DNA of 34,075 nucleotides from Candidatus Gastranaerophilales bacterium (GCA_944324245.1 CALUVO010000078.1:1-34075); one strand, 5' to 3'. Numbered from the stretch's first letter, positions 24,812-33,919 are shown. Numbers and translations: made by a program. The notes: generated by a model from the sequence alone, not told the origin.

Positions 24812-26226
24812 CTATTTAAAAAACTCTTTCAGTTTTTCTATCTTTGATTTTTCATCGCTTTCAAAATAAATTCTCAAAAGCGGCTCTGTTCCGCTCGGAC
24901 GAATAAGAACCCATGTCCTGTCATCGTCCAGATAGTATTTTACACCGTCTTTTGTATCTTTTGAAGATATTTCAAAATCAGCTATACTGTCAAGCTGTGT
25001 ATATTTTTTCATCAAAATTTCAAGCTGGTTTCTATCCTGCAATTTTACATCAATTCTTTCATTAATAAAATTACATCCGGCTTTTTGTTTTAGTTCTTCC
25101 TGCAGTTCCCACAGAGGCTTACCCTCATAAGAGAGCATTTCCAATACCAGCAAATCTGCAAGTATGCCGTCTTTTTCCGGAATATGACCTTTTATGCTCA
25201 AGCCGCCGGATTCTTCACCGCCGATAATAGTGTCATATTCTCTCATTGCAGCACCTACCCATTTAAATCCGACAGGAGTTTCCACAACATCTATATCATA
25301 CTGCTCTGCTATAATGTCGAGCATACGGCTGGCGCCCACTGTTTTTACGAGTTTGCCGTCAGCTTTTTTATTTTTAATCAGATGCCCCAGCAAAAGTGCA
25401 ATAATTTCATTCGGGGTTACATATTCCGCTTTCTCGTTTATAACTCCGAATCTGTCTCCGTCTCCGTCGTTGCTGAGACCTATGGCGCTAGTTCTGTGTG
25501 AGATAAGTTCTATAAGTTCCTGCAGATATTTTGCTCTGGGTTCCGGCATGCCTCCGCCAAAAGACGGGTCATGATGCATGTGAAGTGATTCAAAGCTGAT
25601 GTTATTACGTCTTAAAAGCTCGTCAAAATATCCTATGCTTGCACTGTAAAGACCGTCATAGATAATCTCGCCGTCGTCGTCTTCACGTGTAAAGTATTCT
25701 TTTATTTTTTCAAAATCAATCAAAGCTTCCATATGTTTAAAATATGGTTCTTTAAAACATTTATACTCGATATCATAAGTTTTTGACGGATTAAAAGTTA
25801 TATTGCCGATATTTTTAATGTTTTCGACAATAGCGTTTGTAATTTCTGTAGTAGCAGGCCCCGCATAATCGGGTATAAACTTTATTCCCAGATACTCAGG
25901 CGGATTGTGCGAAGCAGTATACATTATTGCATCCGCATCCAGTTCTTTTGCATTGTAAGCTAATACCGGTGTAGGAATAACTTCAGCAGAAACACTGACC
26001 CTAAAGCCTGCATCGGACAAAATTTTTGCGCTGAATTTTGCAAATTCTTCTGCCATATTGCGGGGGTCATACCCAATAATGACAGGTTTTTCAATTCCGT
26101 CTTTATCCAGAATGTATTTAGCAATCGCTTTTGTAACGATTTCTACATTTTCAAAATTAAAATCCTGCCCGACAATAGCTCTCCATCCGTCTGTTCCGAA
26201 CTTTATCGCGTCAGCGTTATTTGTCA
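24812..26226 (-). CDS. Phosphoglucomutase/phosphomannomutase
   Basis: From the ATG at 26226 this is a 471-residue alpha-D-phosphohexomutase that interconverts hexose 6- and 1-phosphates for nucleotide-sugar supply. Motifs are AIKFGTDGWRAIVG (residues 7-20), MYTASHNPPEYLGIK with catalytic Ser106, LSNDGDGDRFG (metal binding), GGEESGGLS (sugar binding) and RPSGTEPLLRIY (phosphate binding). The reading frame stays open another 105 codons upstream, but that extension overlaps pheA and has no mutase features. The start at 26226 has AAGG 8 nt upstream. The product is a plausible supplier for the glycosyltransferases at 11-15 kb. Confidence 0.94.
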
Positions 26227-26294
26227 TTTCCTTAACCTTTTTGTACAATGTTTTAATAAATATATATTTTACCAGAGAAACGGTGTATGGCAAA

Positions 26295-27152
26295 ATGATT
26301 GAAATAAATAGAGAAATAAAAGAACTTTTGTTTTTAGGTCCGTCGGGTTCATATTGTGAAGCTGCAAAAAACCAGTTTATCACCTTTTTCCCTTCAAAAA
26401 ATATTGAACAAAAACCTTTTTCAACAGTAAAAAGTATTATTGAATATGTTGAAGAAAATGAAAATGCTGCGGCGGTAATACCTATAGAAAATTCCATAGA
26501 AGGTATTGTAAGAGAGACTATGGATAATCTTTTGAACATCAAAGACCCGGATTTGCAGATTACCGCAGAAACAGTAATACCGGTAAACCACTGCCTTGTC
26601 TCAAAAGCCGGCAGTATACAAAAGGTAAAAAAAATTATTTCTCACACGCAGGCACTGGCTCAATGCAGTAAATTTATTGAAAAATATTTTCCCTCTGACA
26701 TAGAACAAATAGAAAAAGCATCCACAAGCAAAGCAGCTCAAGAGCTGTCAGAGTTAGATGATTCATATGCGGCAATAGCTAATGCAAAGACAGCAGAATT
26801 ATTCAAATTGAATATTCTTGCTAAAAATATAAACGATGAAAAAGATAATAAAACAAGATTTATCTTTCTTTCACGCTGCACAACGACTCCAACAGGCGCT
26901 GATAAAACAAGTATTGCCTTTGCCACTAAAAATCAGCCGGGAGCGCTTGTTAAGGTGTTAAATGTTTTTGACAGTTTAAATATAAATCTTATGTACATAG
27001 ATTCCAGACCTTCAAAGAAAAATCTCGGTGAATATGTATTTTTTGTGGATTTTGAAGGTCATACAGATGATGAGCCGGCACAAAAGGTTCTTGATTTAAT
27101 TAGACTGAATACAAATTATATAAAACTGATTGGTTCGTATCGTAAATTTTAA
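26295..27152 (+). CDS. pheA: Prephenate dehydratase
   Basis: A 285-residue monofunctional prephenate dehydratase, which turns prephenate into phenylpyruvate in phenylalanine synthesis. The catalytic domain shows FLGPSGSYCEAAKNQF, AVIPIENSIEGIVRETMDNLL, ISHTQALAQCSKFI and the catalytic KTRFIFL. The ACT domain (from about 200) starts KTSIAFATKNQPGALVKVLN and holds the DSRPSK variant of the ESRP loop that binds phenylalanine for feedback. No chorismate mutase domain is attached. The start is taken at the ATG 26295; a GTG at 26283 is possible. The frame runs open far upstream to 26058 through the mutase gene and that part is not real. It is divergent from pgm. Confidence 0.94.
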   Translation: MIEINREIKELLFLGPSGSYCEAAKNQFITFFPSKNIEQKPFSTVKSIIEYVEENENAAAVIPIENSIEGIVRETMDNLLNIKDPDLQITAETVIPVNHCLVSKAGSIQKVKKIISHTQALAQCSKFIEKYFPSDIEQIEKASTSKAAQELSELDDSYAAIANAKTAELFKLNILAKNINDEKDNKTRFIFLSRCTTTPTGADKTSIAFATKNQPGALVKVLNVFDSLNINLMYIDSRPSKKNLGEYVFFVDFEGHTDDEPAQKVLDLIRLNTNYIKLIGSYRKF

Positions 27153-27187
27153 TAGCAAAAAATTTTTTTATATGTTTTAAATTCTGT

Positions 27188-27940
27188 ATGCGTATACCTA
27201 CACTAAATACAAATCCCATACAGCTTGTGAAACCTGTGTGGAAAAATTTCAGCACAACAGATACAAGAAAAGTATTTGAAAATTTTTCTATAAAAAATGA
27301 AATACTTGGTAATCTTTCTGTTGGTATTAGCGATTGCCAAGACGGTTTTGGCAGATGGATTATAGAAATTAAAAATACTCTCGGGAAAGTTTTTGGTAAA
27401 GAAGTAATTTCTATTGACCGAAATAATAAATATATGACAGGATATAACATACTTGTTGAAAGAGAATACAGGCAGAAGAATTATCGTTTTGGCGAATTAT
27501 TGAGACTTGCAAGTATTATGGAAATGATAGAAAACAAATGCCCGCTTCTTTATATTTATTCAAAAGACTCTGCAGTGTATTTTCACAGCAAATATAAATT
27601 TGAACCTGCAATCAGAGCATTTGAAGAAAGAGACGCAGCTCTTATGACTATTGCAAATGACAAATCAAGAAATTTTAAAGACTTAACCAATATGGCAAAA
27701 ATTCTTCAAAAAAAAATCAATGAAAATAAAGATAATGCAAAAAAACAAAGAGAATTAACTCAAAAAACAAATATTCTTGTACAAGAATATATAAAAAGAG
27801 CTATTTCTGAAAATATGCCTCAAAAAAATCATCCGTTTGAAAGAGGAATGGATATGATACTGGAGAGGAAAGCAGTAATAAACAACAGTGACTATTACAA
27901 TGTTCTTTTTGCACAACATGGAATAGATTACAAAGTATAA
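27188..27940 (+). CDS. GNAT-like acetyltransferase-related orphan
   Basis: The 250-residue protein has a lineage-type N-terminus (Asn/Thr/Pro-rich, VKPVWKNFS, without a clear SFKG tag). A GNAT-like core follows: YNILVEREYRQKNYRFGELL (residues 86-105) has the R/QxxxxG/A acetyl-CoA loop in the form RQKNYRFG, then LLRLASIMEMIEN, and LLYIYSKDSAVYFHSKYKFEP resembles the last GNAT strand with the Tyr general acid. The C-terminal 100 residues are Lys-rich and helical (coiled-coil-like KINENKDNAKKQRELTQ). The target is unknown. It is 35 nt after pheA. Confidence 0.65.
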   Translation: MRIPTLNTNPIQLVKPVWKNFSTTDTRKVFENFSIKNEILGNLSVGISDCQDGFGRWIIEIKNTLGKVFGKEVISIDRNNKYMTGYNILVEREYRQKNYRFGELLRLASIMEMIENKCPLLYIYSKDSAVYFHSKYKFEPAIRAFEERDAALMTIANDKSRNFKDLTNMAKILQKKINENKDNAKKQRELTQKTNILVQEYIKRAISENMPQKNHPFERGMDMILERKAVINNSDYYNVLFAQHGIDYKV

Positions 27941-28015
27941 TAAGAGTTCTAAATTTTCATATCGTCAAATGACTCCGACTACGTTTTGGATTTTCTTCAC
28001 GCTCGGACAGTTTCC

Positions 28016-28066
28016 AATCTTTATACTGCACGGAGATACTCCGTATCTCCGTGCAGTATAAAGATT
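28016..28066. repeat. 23-bp perfect palindrome
   Basis: The arms AATCTTTATACTGCACGGAG+ATA (28016-28038) and the exact complement (28044-28066) enclose a 5-nt loop CTCCG. It lies between two convergent genes. Its right arm carries GTGCAGTATAAA, the same string that precedes repeat A1, whereas the left arm is an inverted copy absent at A1. Neither strand shows a U-tract. Confidence 0.85.
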
Positions 28067-28073
28067 AACAACG

Positions 28074-28109
28074 CCGTACGCATCAGGATGCCCTCGGGTA
28101 CAAGCGAGG
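28074..28109 (+). repeat. Family A dispersed repeat, copy A2
   Basis: This copy differs from A1 at one position over the 34-36 nt core (GGATGCCC here, GGATACCC there). It is joined on the left to the perfect palindrome at 28016-28066. Confidence 0.75.
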
Positions 28110-28176
28110 TCCCACTCAAACAATTAAAGAAAGTGGAAATATTGAGCCGGCTTGTAAAAATTCCGCTCAAACAGCA

Positions 28177-29454
<1,278 letters not shown>

Positions 29455-29527
29455 TTAATTCTCCTTATGTTTCAGACTTTGCTGCTATGCAAAATTTTAG
29501 CATATAAATATGACAAACAATAATAAT

Positions 29528-29749
29528 TTATATTCCAAATAGATTTTTCTTAATACTGGATATTTTATATTTTTGTTTTTGTAATATTTCATCCACAACA
29601 CCTGCAAGATAAATCGTATCCAATTTGTTTATATTGCTGCCGTATTCCAGAGAATCTTTGAGTATTCTGGCAAGACTCGCAGCAGCCCAGGACTGCTGTA
29701 CAAAATTTGTTAAATCTTCTTCTGTTTGTTTAATGTTTTTATGTGCCAT
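29528..29749 (-). CDS. Small helical protein divergent from HTH regulator
   Basis: Unrecognised 73-residue protein, mostly helical (ASLARILKDSLEYG, IYLAGVVDEILQKQ). A strong AAGGAG ribosome-binding site lies 7 nt before the ATG. It is divergent from a small HTH gene and separated by 156 nt containing the palindrome TGTCAAATAAATGACA. The first twelve codons and the upstream region are duplicated at 30142-30187. The pairing of a tiny helical gene with a divergent HTH regulator resembles regulated toxin or repressor modules, but no toxin motif is seen. Confidence 0.65.
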   Translation of the reverse strand: MAHKNIKQTEEDLTNFVQQSWAAASLARILKDSLEYGSNINKLDTIYLAGVVDEILQKQKYKISSIKKNLFGI

Positions 29750-29842
29750 TTGGACTCCTTATGTAAAGTTTTGTAGAATTTTTAGGATTATTATTCATTT
29801 ATATGAATTATTGTCACATATATTATCATTTTATGGAATATA

Positions 29843-29858
29843 TGTCAAATAAATGACA
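29843..29858. promoter_or_regulatory. Palindromic operator candidate, copy 1
   Basis: TGTCA (29843-29847) and TGACA (29854-29858) are inverted around AATAAA, in the divergent promoter region of the 73-residue gene and HTH1. A near copy occurs at 30272, in front of HTH2. Confidence 0.5.
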
Positions 29859-29905
29859 GTATTGTACAATTAAGGAACTTATATCATGAATTTTGGGATT
29901 ATTGT

Positions 29906-30112
29906 ATGTTAGTAAAAAACAGAATTAAGTCATTGTTGGCATTAGAAAATATTAAGGTAAAAGATCTGGCTGTGCTTTTGAAAGAAAAATACAATAAAGA
30001 TATTTTGCCAAATACTCTATCAAAACAGATAAATAATGAAATTATAAGATTTAAAGATTTAGAAGAAATCCTTGACGTAATAGGCTACGATATTGTTTTT
30101 AAAAAACGATAA
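29906..30112 (+). CDS. Small XRE/Cro-like HTH regulator 1
   Basis: A 68-residue protein with a Cro/C1-type helix-turn-helix layout: KNRIKSLLALENIKVKDLAVLL, then a recognition stretch LPNTLSKQINN and a closing helix FKDLEEILDVIGYDIVF. It is nearly all HTH, like minimal repressor-type regulators. Its paralogue lies at 30447-30665. The last 48 bases of the two genes are almost identical at DNA level, while the N-terminal half has drifted. The start has no strong ribosome-binding site. Autoregulation through TGTCA/TGACA sites is an inference. Confidence 0.75.
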   Translation: MLVKNRIKSLLALENIKVKDLAVLLKEKYNKDILPNTLSKQINNEIIRFKDLEEILDVIGYDIVFKKR

Positions 30113-30141
30113 GCTTGTTGTATTTTCTGTATAATACAATT

Positions 30142-30175
30142 TTTCTTCTGTTTGTTTAAGGTTTTTATGTACCAT
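30142..30175 (-). pseudogene. Truncated duplicate of the 73-residue gene
   Basis: Read from 30175 on the minus strand it starts MVHKNLKQTEE, against MAHKNIKQTEE in the intact gene, with the same AAGGAGTCCAAA upstream. Similarity stops after about eleven codons, and the frame then runs unrelated into the antisense of HTH1, ending at 30059. It is a leftover of the tandem duplication. Confidence 0.75.
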
Positions 30176-30271
30176 TTGGACTCCTTATGTAAAGTTTTGT
30201 AGAAAATTAAAGGACTTAATATTCATTTATATGAACTTTTTGTCACTTATTTTAGCAATATATTCCAAAAA

Positions 30272-30287
30272 TGTCAAATAAAGGACA
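30272..30287. promoter_or_regulatory. Palindromic operator candidate, copy 2
   Basis: TGTCAAATAAAGGACA matches the site at 29843 in 15 of 16 positions, retaining TGTC/GACA arms. It lies ahead of HTH2. Confidence 0.45.
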
Positions 30288-30446
30288 TAAGTATACAATA
30301 AAGGAAATAAAGGTCATTCAAAATAAACTGTCATCGTAAGATTGTTTCAGGATTTTCAGCGAAACAGCTTAGTATTAAATTACTCAGTCGGATATGGCGT
30401 TTTTTATTTCTAGGTACAAATAATATAAAGATTTTTAGAGGATTTT

Positions 30447-30665
30447 ATGTCTATAACAAATAAAATTAAAGGAATTTTAGCTACTGAGGGAATAAGAATT
30501 AACGAACTGGCGGTTTTATTGTCAAAAAAAAAGAATAAACAAATTCTGCCAAACACTCTTACAAAAAAAATTAATCGTGGTGCTATGAAATACGAAGATT
30601 TAGAAGAGATCCTTGACGTAATAGGCTACGATATTGTTTTTAAAAAAAGACAGAAAGATACATAA
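30447..30665 (+). CDS. Small XRE/Cro-like HTH regulator 2
   Basis: This 72-residue paralogue of HTH1 has the same helix layout (NKIKGILATEGIRINELAVLL, LPNTLTKKINR, YEDLEEILDVIGYDIVFKKR) plus four extra residues, QKDT. AGAGGA lies 7 nt before the ATG, a better site than in HTH1. The N-terminal halves differ clearly, yet the final 16 codons are nearly base-identical, which suggests gene conversion or a recent exchange. No divergent gene survives beside it, only the truncated copy at 30142-30175. Confidence 0.75.
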   Translation: MSITNKIKGILATEGIRINELAVLLSKKKNKQILPNTLTKKINRGAMKYEDLEEILDVIGYDIVFKKRQKDT

Positions 30666-30773
30666 ACAAACGCACAATAATTTTTCGTACAATACATTTT
30701 GTACGAAATCAAAGCCCTCTCACAAAACTTGACATTTAGTCAACTTTTGTTCGGCAGAGTGGCAAAAGAAGCC

Positions 30774-30907
30774 AAAGGTGAGCAGTGACGGCTCGAAGCG
30801 GAATCTGACGGGGCTTTGTCCCATGCGAAGGCAAACCACGCTTTGCCGTAGCGCCAGTATTCAAAGACAGGCCCGAGACTGCAACTGCGACACTAGATTA
30901 GATTGGA
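30774..30907 (+). repeat. Family B copy B2, interrupted
   Basis: A 25-nt block (30774-30798, containing GTGAGCAGTGACGGCTCGAA) and a 23-nt block (30881-30903, containing CTGCGACACTAGATTAG) match copy B1 exactly. In B1 they are joined by 10 nt, GCTCGAGGCG; here the equivalent GCCCGAGACT (30871-30880) is pushed away by 72 extra bases, which are family C element C2. Confidence 0.75.
30799..30870. repeat. Family C structured element, copy C2, nested in B2
   Basis: It starts CGGAATCTGAC and ends TATTCAAAGACAG, exactly filling the gap in B2. Internal parts are hairpin GGGGCTTTGTCCC and hairpin GGCAAA/TTTGCC with loop CCACGC. The outer stem GAAT-CTG/CAG-ATTC has a one-base bulge. Copy C1 at 10-103 has GGGGAAA/TTTTCCC at the same hairpin, so the arms co-vary. 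Confidence 0.65.
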
Positions 30908-30924
30908 TATTTTGTAGTTCATTG

Positions 30925-30949
30925 ACAACACCGCGATACTAGATTAAAT
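30925..30949 (+). repeat. Family B tail fragment, copy B5
   Basis: CAACACCGCGATACTAG then ATTAAATT repeats the B tail again, about 20 nt after copy B2 ends. Confidence 0.5.
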
Positions 30950-31075
30950 TACTGGTATTAATAAAGTATTTTTCTTGATTTACTTGATAAATAAATAATA
31001 TTTTTGTTACAATATTAACAACGGTTGTCCATTACCATGCCAAATAACCTTAATAAGTACGGATTATATTCAACG

Positions 31076-32071
31076 ATGAATAGTCAAAATATAAAAAAGA
31101 TTTTATTATTTTTTTGTATATCAATAGCAATATTTTTTACTGGCAGTGTAAAATCATTTGCATCGGATTATCAGTACAAAGTTTTGGATCCTAAATACAA
31201 TCCTCAGGCAGAAGAATTGTTGAATGGAACACTGTCTAACATTCCTGATGTTGACCTAAAAGAACCTAAGCAGTTTAATTTTGGTGATTTCTTTGCTATA
31301 TTTGCTCTGGTCGTTTTTCCGATAATAATTGTTTCACTTGCTGTTAAAACATTGAAAGAAATAAAAGAAGAAATTCCCGGTATAGAAAATCAGAATATTA
31401 ACAATATAACAATAGAAGAAAAAAGCGAAACTCCTCAAAAAAAAGCAGCACAAAATAAAAAAACTACATATACAACACGTGATGGCAGGAGAAATGTTCC
31501 CAACAAAAGGCCAAATAATAAAAAACCTCAGCCTCAACCCCAATCTCCACCTCCACCACAAACACAACCAACCCCCCGGCATCAGTCCGCTCCGGTACAA
31601 GCCTATAATAAGCCGCCTGTGAATCCTAAGGAAGTTAAAAAGGTAAATCCCATAAGAAATAATACACATGTAACATCAGATATAACCCGCAAGACACAAA
31701 TACGACCGGCAGTCCCACAAAAACCGGTTTCTCAACAGGAAAAGCTGCCGCAAAATGCTAATATTTCAATAAGCAGATATTTTTCTTCTCCTAAGCAAAA
31801 AGCCCAAAATCCCATGCTTTTGAATACCTCTATATTGTCTAAAAATAAAGGATTATGTCTTGTTGAATATAACAAAAAATACTCGCTTATTGGATACATC
31901 AATAATGAAATATTCATGCTGAATCAGTTTGATACTGTACAAACAAACGAAATCCGTTCAAGACTCTCCGAATCAGTGGATTCTAAAGACAGATATATAG
32001 TAAGACTGGGTGACTATAAGGCTCTTGTTGAAGTAACGGATACAAGAATGAAACTGCTTCTTGAATTATAA
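31076..32071 (+). CDS. Membrane-anchored Pro-rich protein with FliO-like C-terminus
   Basis: From the ATG at 31076 the 331-residue product begins with a signal peptide (NIKKILLFFCISIAIFF, ending SFAS). Starts at 31037 or a TTG at 31025 would add a useless prefix. A second hydrophobic helix (FFAIFALVVFPIIIVSLAV) follows at about residues 70-88. Then comes a disordered Lys/Gln/Pro linker with QPQPQSPPPPQTQPT. The C-terminal 90 residues, with LVEYNKKYSLIGYINNEIFML, have the short beta-hairpin style of FliO (flagellar export) C-termini. No other flagellar genes are near, so this is a weak analogy and the function is open. Confidence 0.65.
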   Translation: MNSQNIKKILLFFCISIAIFFTGSVKSFASDYQYKVLDPKYNPQAEELLNGTLSNIPDVDLKEPKQFNFGDFFAIFALVVFPIIIVSLAVKTLKEIKEEIPGIENQNINNITIEEKSETPQKKAAQNKKTTYTTRDGRRNVPNKRPNNKKPQPQPQSPPPPQTQPTPRHQSAPVQAYNKPPVNPKEVKKVNPIRNNTHVTSDITRKTQIRPAVPQKPVSQQEKLPQNANISISRYFSSPKQKAQNPMLLNTSILSKNKGLCLVEYNKKYSLIGYINNEIFMLNQFDTVQTNEIRSRLSESVDSKDRYIVRLGDYKALVEVTDTRMKLLLEL

Positions 32072-32093
32072 AATTCTGCTATATAATTAATAA

Positions 32094-33293
32094 ATGAAAA
32101 AAATTTTTGCAGCTGTTATTTGTCTGGTTTTTTGTATGTTGTTTTTTCTTTTGTCCGGCAAACAGAAGGATAATTGTACAATAATAAAATTTTCTCTATG
32201 GGGTTCACAGAGTGAAATTGCTATACTAAAACCTTTGATAGAGCAATTTGAACAGCAGAATCCAGATATAAAAATTCAACTTTTGCATATACCGCAAAAC
32301 TATTTTCAAAAGCTTCATCTTTTGTATGCTTCCAATCTCGCACCGGATGTTGTATTTATCAATAATTATTACCTGCCCAAATATGTTAAAGCCGATTTGT
32401 TAGAGGATTTGACAGAGTTTATAAATAAAGATGATTATTTCGCTAAAGCAGTTGATAATTTTACATACAATAACAAAATATACGCAGTCCCCAGAGATGT
32501 TTCAAACCTTGTAGTCTACTATAATAAAGATTTGTTTGATGAATACAAAATACCTTATCCTGACAGAAACTGGCTAATGGAAGATTATTTAAATATTTCA
32601 AAAAAGTTTGCGGCAAAGGGTATCTGGGGTACAAGTTTTGAAACTGATATGCTTTTTTGGCTGCCGTATCTTATGAGCAACGGTGCTTCTGTGTTGAGTG
32701 ATGATGGGCAAAAAATTATGCTGAATACTAAAGCGGCAATGGATTCTCTTGATTTTTATGCTTCTCTTGCAAATGTTTATAAAGTTGCACCCCAAAAGAG
32801 TGACAGCGCAAGTTTGACAATGGCGCAGCTTTTTTTACAGCAAAAAATGGCAATGCATATTTCGGGCAGGTGGCTTGTTCCAAAATACAGGTCAGAAGCA
32901 AAATTTGATTGGGATATTGCACCATTTCCAGCCGGTACCAAAGGTTCTGTCGTAAATATAGATGCTTCCGGTTATGCATTGTCAAAAAATTCAAAACACA
33001 AAAAAGAAGCATTAAGATTTATACAATTTATAACATCCAATGAATCGCTTACTTTATTAAGCAAAAGCGGTCTTATTATACCTGCCAGGAAAGATACTGC
33101 ATATTCTAAGGTATTTTTGGATAAATCACAAAAACCTTTTTCTTCGGAAATATTTTTAGATACTATAAAAACCGGTAAAGTTACACCTGTTAATGAAAAT
33201 TATCAAAAGATAAATGATATGTTGAATACAATTCTTGAACCATTGTTTCTGGGCAAAGAAAAAGCCCGAAATTTGTTAAATAACGGGCTATAA
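32094..33293 (+). CDS. Extracellular solute-binding protein, family 1 (sugar ABC type)
   Basis: The 399-residue protein has the family-1 periplasmic binding fold: IIKFSLWGSQSEIAILKPLIEQFEQQNPDIKI near the start, then LAPDVVFINNYYLPKYV, the hinge-region block YAVPRDVSNLVVYYNKDLFDEYKI, and the late MAMHISGRWLVPKYR and ALRFIQFITSNESL. Such proteins capture sugars for ABC importers. The N-terminus is a hydrophobic signal sequence ending LLSGK; Gly-Lys stands where a lipoprotein would have Gly-Cys. It may therefore be a signal anchor or a periplasmic protein. No permease or ATPase gene is beside it, so its transporter must be elsewhere. A GCCCG/CGGGC stem overlaps the stop codon. Confidence 0.88.
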   Translation: MKKIFAAVICLVFCMLFFLLSGKQKDNCTIIKFSLWGSQSEIAILKPLIEQFEQQNPDIKIQLLHIPQNYFQKLHLLYASNLAPDVVFINNYYLPKYVKADLLEDLTEFINKDDYFAKAVDNFTYNNKIYAVPRDVSNLVVYYNKDLFDEYKIPYPDRNWLMEDYLNISKKFAAKGIWGTSFETDMLFWLPYLMSNGASVLSDDGQKIMLNTKAAMDSLDFYASLANVYKVAPQKSDSASLTMAQLFLQQKMAMHISGRWLVPKYRSEAKFDWDIAPFPAGTKGSVVNIDASGYALSKNSKHKKEALRFIQFITSNESLTLLSKSGLIIPARKDTAYSKVFLDKSQKPFSSEIFLDTIKTGKVTPVNENYQKINDMLNTILEPLFLGKEKARNLLNNGL

Positions 33294-33314
33294 TAGATTT
33301 ATGTCGAACATAAA
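33263..33314. terminator. Hairpins between convergent genes
   Basis: AGCCCG (33263-33268)/CGGGCT (33284-33289) overlaps the solute-binding gene's end. TTTATGT (33298-33304)/ACATAAA (33308-33314) follows around the loop CGA. T-rich sequence follows only loosely, so termination strength is uncertain. Confidence 0.4.
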
Positions 33315-33337
33315 GTATCAATTTATTGTGAATGTTG

Positions 33338-33820
33338 TTATATTCCTAGCATCATATACCTGTTTATTGAAGAAAGCTGTGTAGCACCGGAAAAACTTAT
33401 ACGATCGCGCTTTGCAGAGTTATATTCTTCTTCAACTTCGTCTTTTAATGCTTCGTAGTATTCCCGTTCTTCGTCTGTATATGCCATATAAATTTCGTAA
33501 TCAAGTTCATCTATTGTGGTATCATAATCTTCGTCCAGATTTCCTGTAATGGTTAAGTTCAAGGTGTTCATAATATCATCAAACGGAATTGACTCGCGCG
33601 TCGTTGTTTCTGATTGGGCTTTCAACATTTCTTCCATTCGCTGAGCTGTTTCAAGGCGCATTTTATCAGTGTCTTTGTCTCCAGAAGGCACAAGTCCGTA
33701 TAATGCCAGCTCCTGCATAATCAACTGGTATTCATAGTCATTTTCCTCAACTTTTTGTGAAGCAGCTGAGGATGGGACATACATAGACATCATATAAGAA
33801 GGTATGGGGCTTATTGACAT
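33338..33820 (-). CDS. Acidic orphan protein with C-terminal ISFSG motif
   Basis: Unrecognised 160-residue protein (start at 33820; an ATG at 33832 would add MVFC). The start is poorly marked by any ribosome-binding site. It is strongly acidic and helical (ENDYEYQLIMQELALYG, DTTIDELDYEIYMAYTDEEREYYEALKDEVEEEY). Unlike the other orphans it carries the tag motif at the other end: RISFSGATQLSSINRYMML. It lies just after the 6S-like RNA terminator on the same strand. Confidence 0.6.
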   Translation of the reverse strand: MSISPIPSYMMSMYVPSSAASQKVEENDYEYQLIMQELALYGLVPSGDKDTDKMRLETAQRMEEMLKAQSETTTRESIPFDDIMNTLNLTITGNLDEDYDTTIDELDYEIYMAYTDEEREYYEALKDEVEEEYNSAKRDRISFSGATQLSSINRYMMLGI

Positions 33821-33880
33821 ACAGAACACCATTCAAGTTTAGCGCTATCATGATAATACCCAAATCAAAAATTTTTAAAC

Positions 33881-33919
33881 AAATAAAAAACCCTACACAG
33901 GTACGATTTTGTTACCTGC
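33881..33919 (-). terminator. Terminator of the 6S-like RNA
   Basis: On the minus strand ACGCAGGTA and TACCTGTGT form a 9-bp stem with one G-U pair, followed by AGGGTTTTTTATTT. It uses the same bases as the 3' hairpin and the closing stem, so it would form only during termination. Confidence 0.6.

Larger units (their letters stand above)
30113..30446. repeat. Intergenic region holding a partial duplication
   Basis: From 30142 this 334-nt gap repeats the sequence at 29715-29860: the 5' end of the 73-residue gene, its ribosome-binding site and the operator. The offset between the two copies is 426 nt. It also has about 115 nt of extra DNA (around 30310-30430), in which I recognise nothing beyond a weak TGTTTC/GAAACA hairpin. 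Confidence 0.6.
30666..31075. repeat. Gene-free region with nested repeats
   Basis: This 410-nt stretch has no gene. It contains a TTGAC/GTCAA mini hairpin (30730-30744), the TTCGGCAGAG string shared with 149-158, a family B copy split by a family C element (30774-30907), and a further B tail (30925-30949). The last 120 nt are AT-rich and should hold the promoter of the next gene, though I cannot pick out clear boxes. Confidence 0.6.

Noticed and set aside
26058..26294. N-terminal extension of PheA
   Set aside because: It is the antisense of the mutase gene; prephenate dehydratase homology begins only after 26295.
26227..26542. N-terminal extension of the phosphohexomutase
   Set aside because: The extra 105 residues lie over the start of pheA, have no mutase motifs, and a good start with ribosome-binding site exists at 26226.
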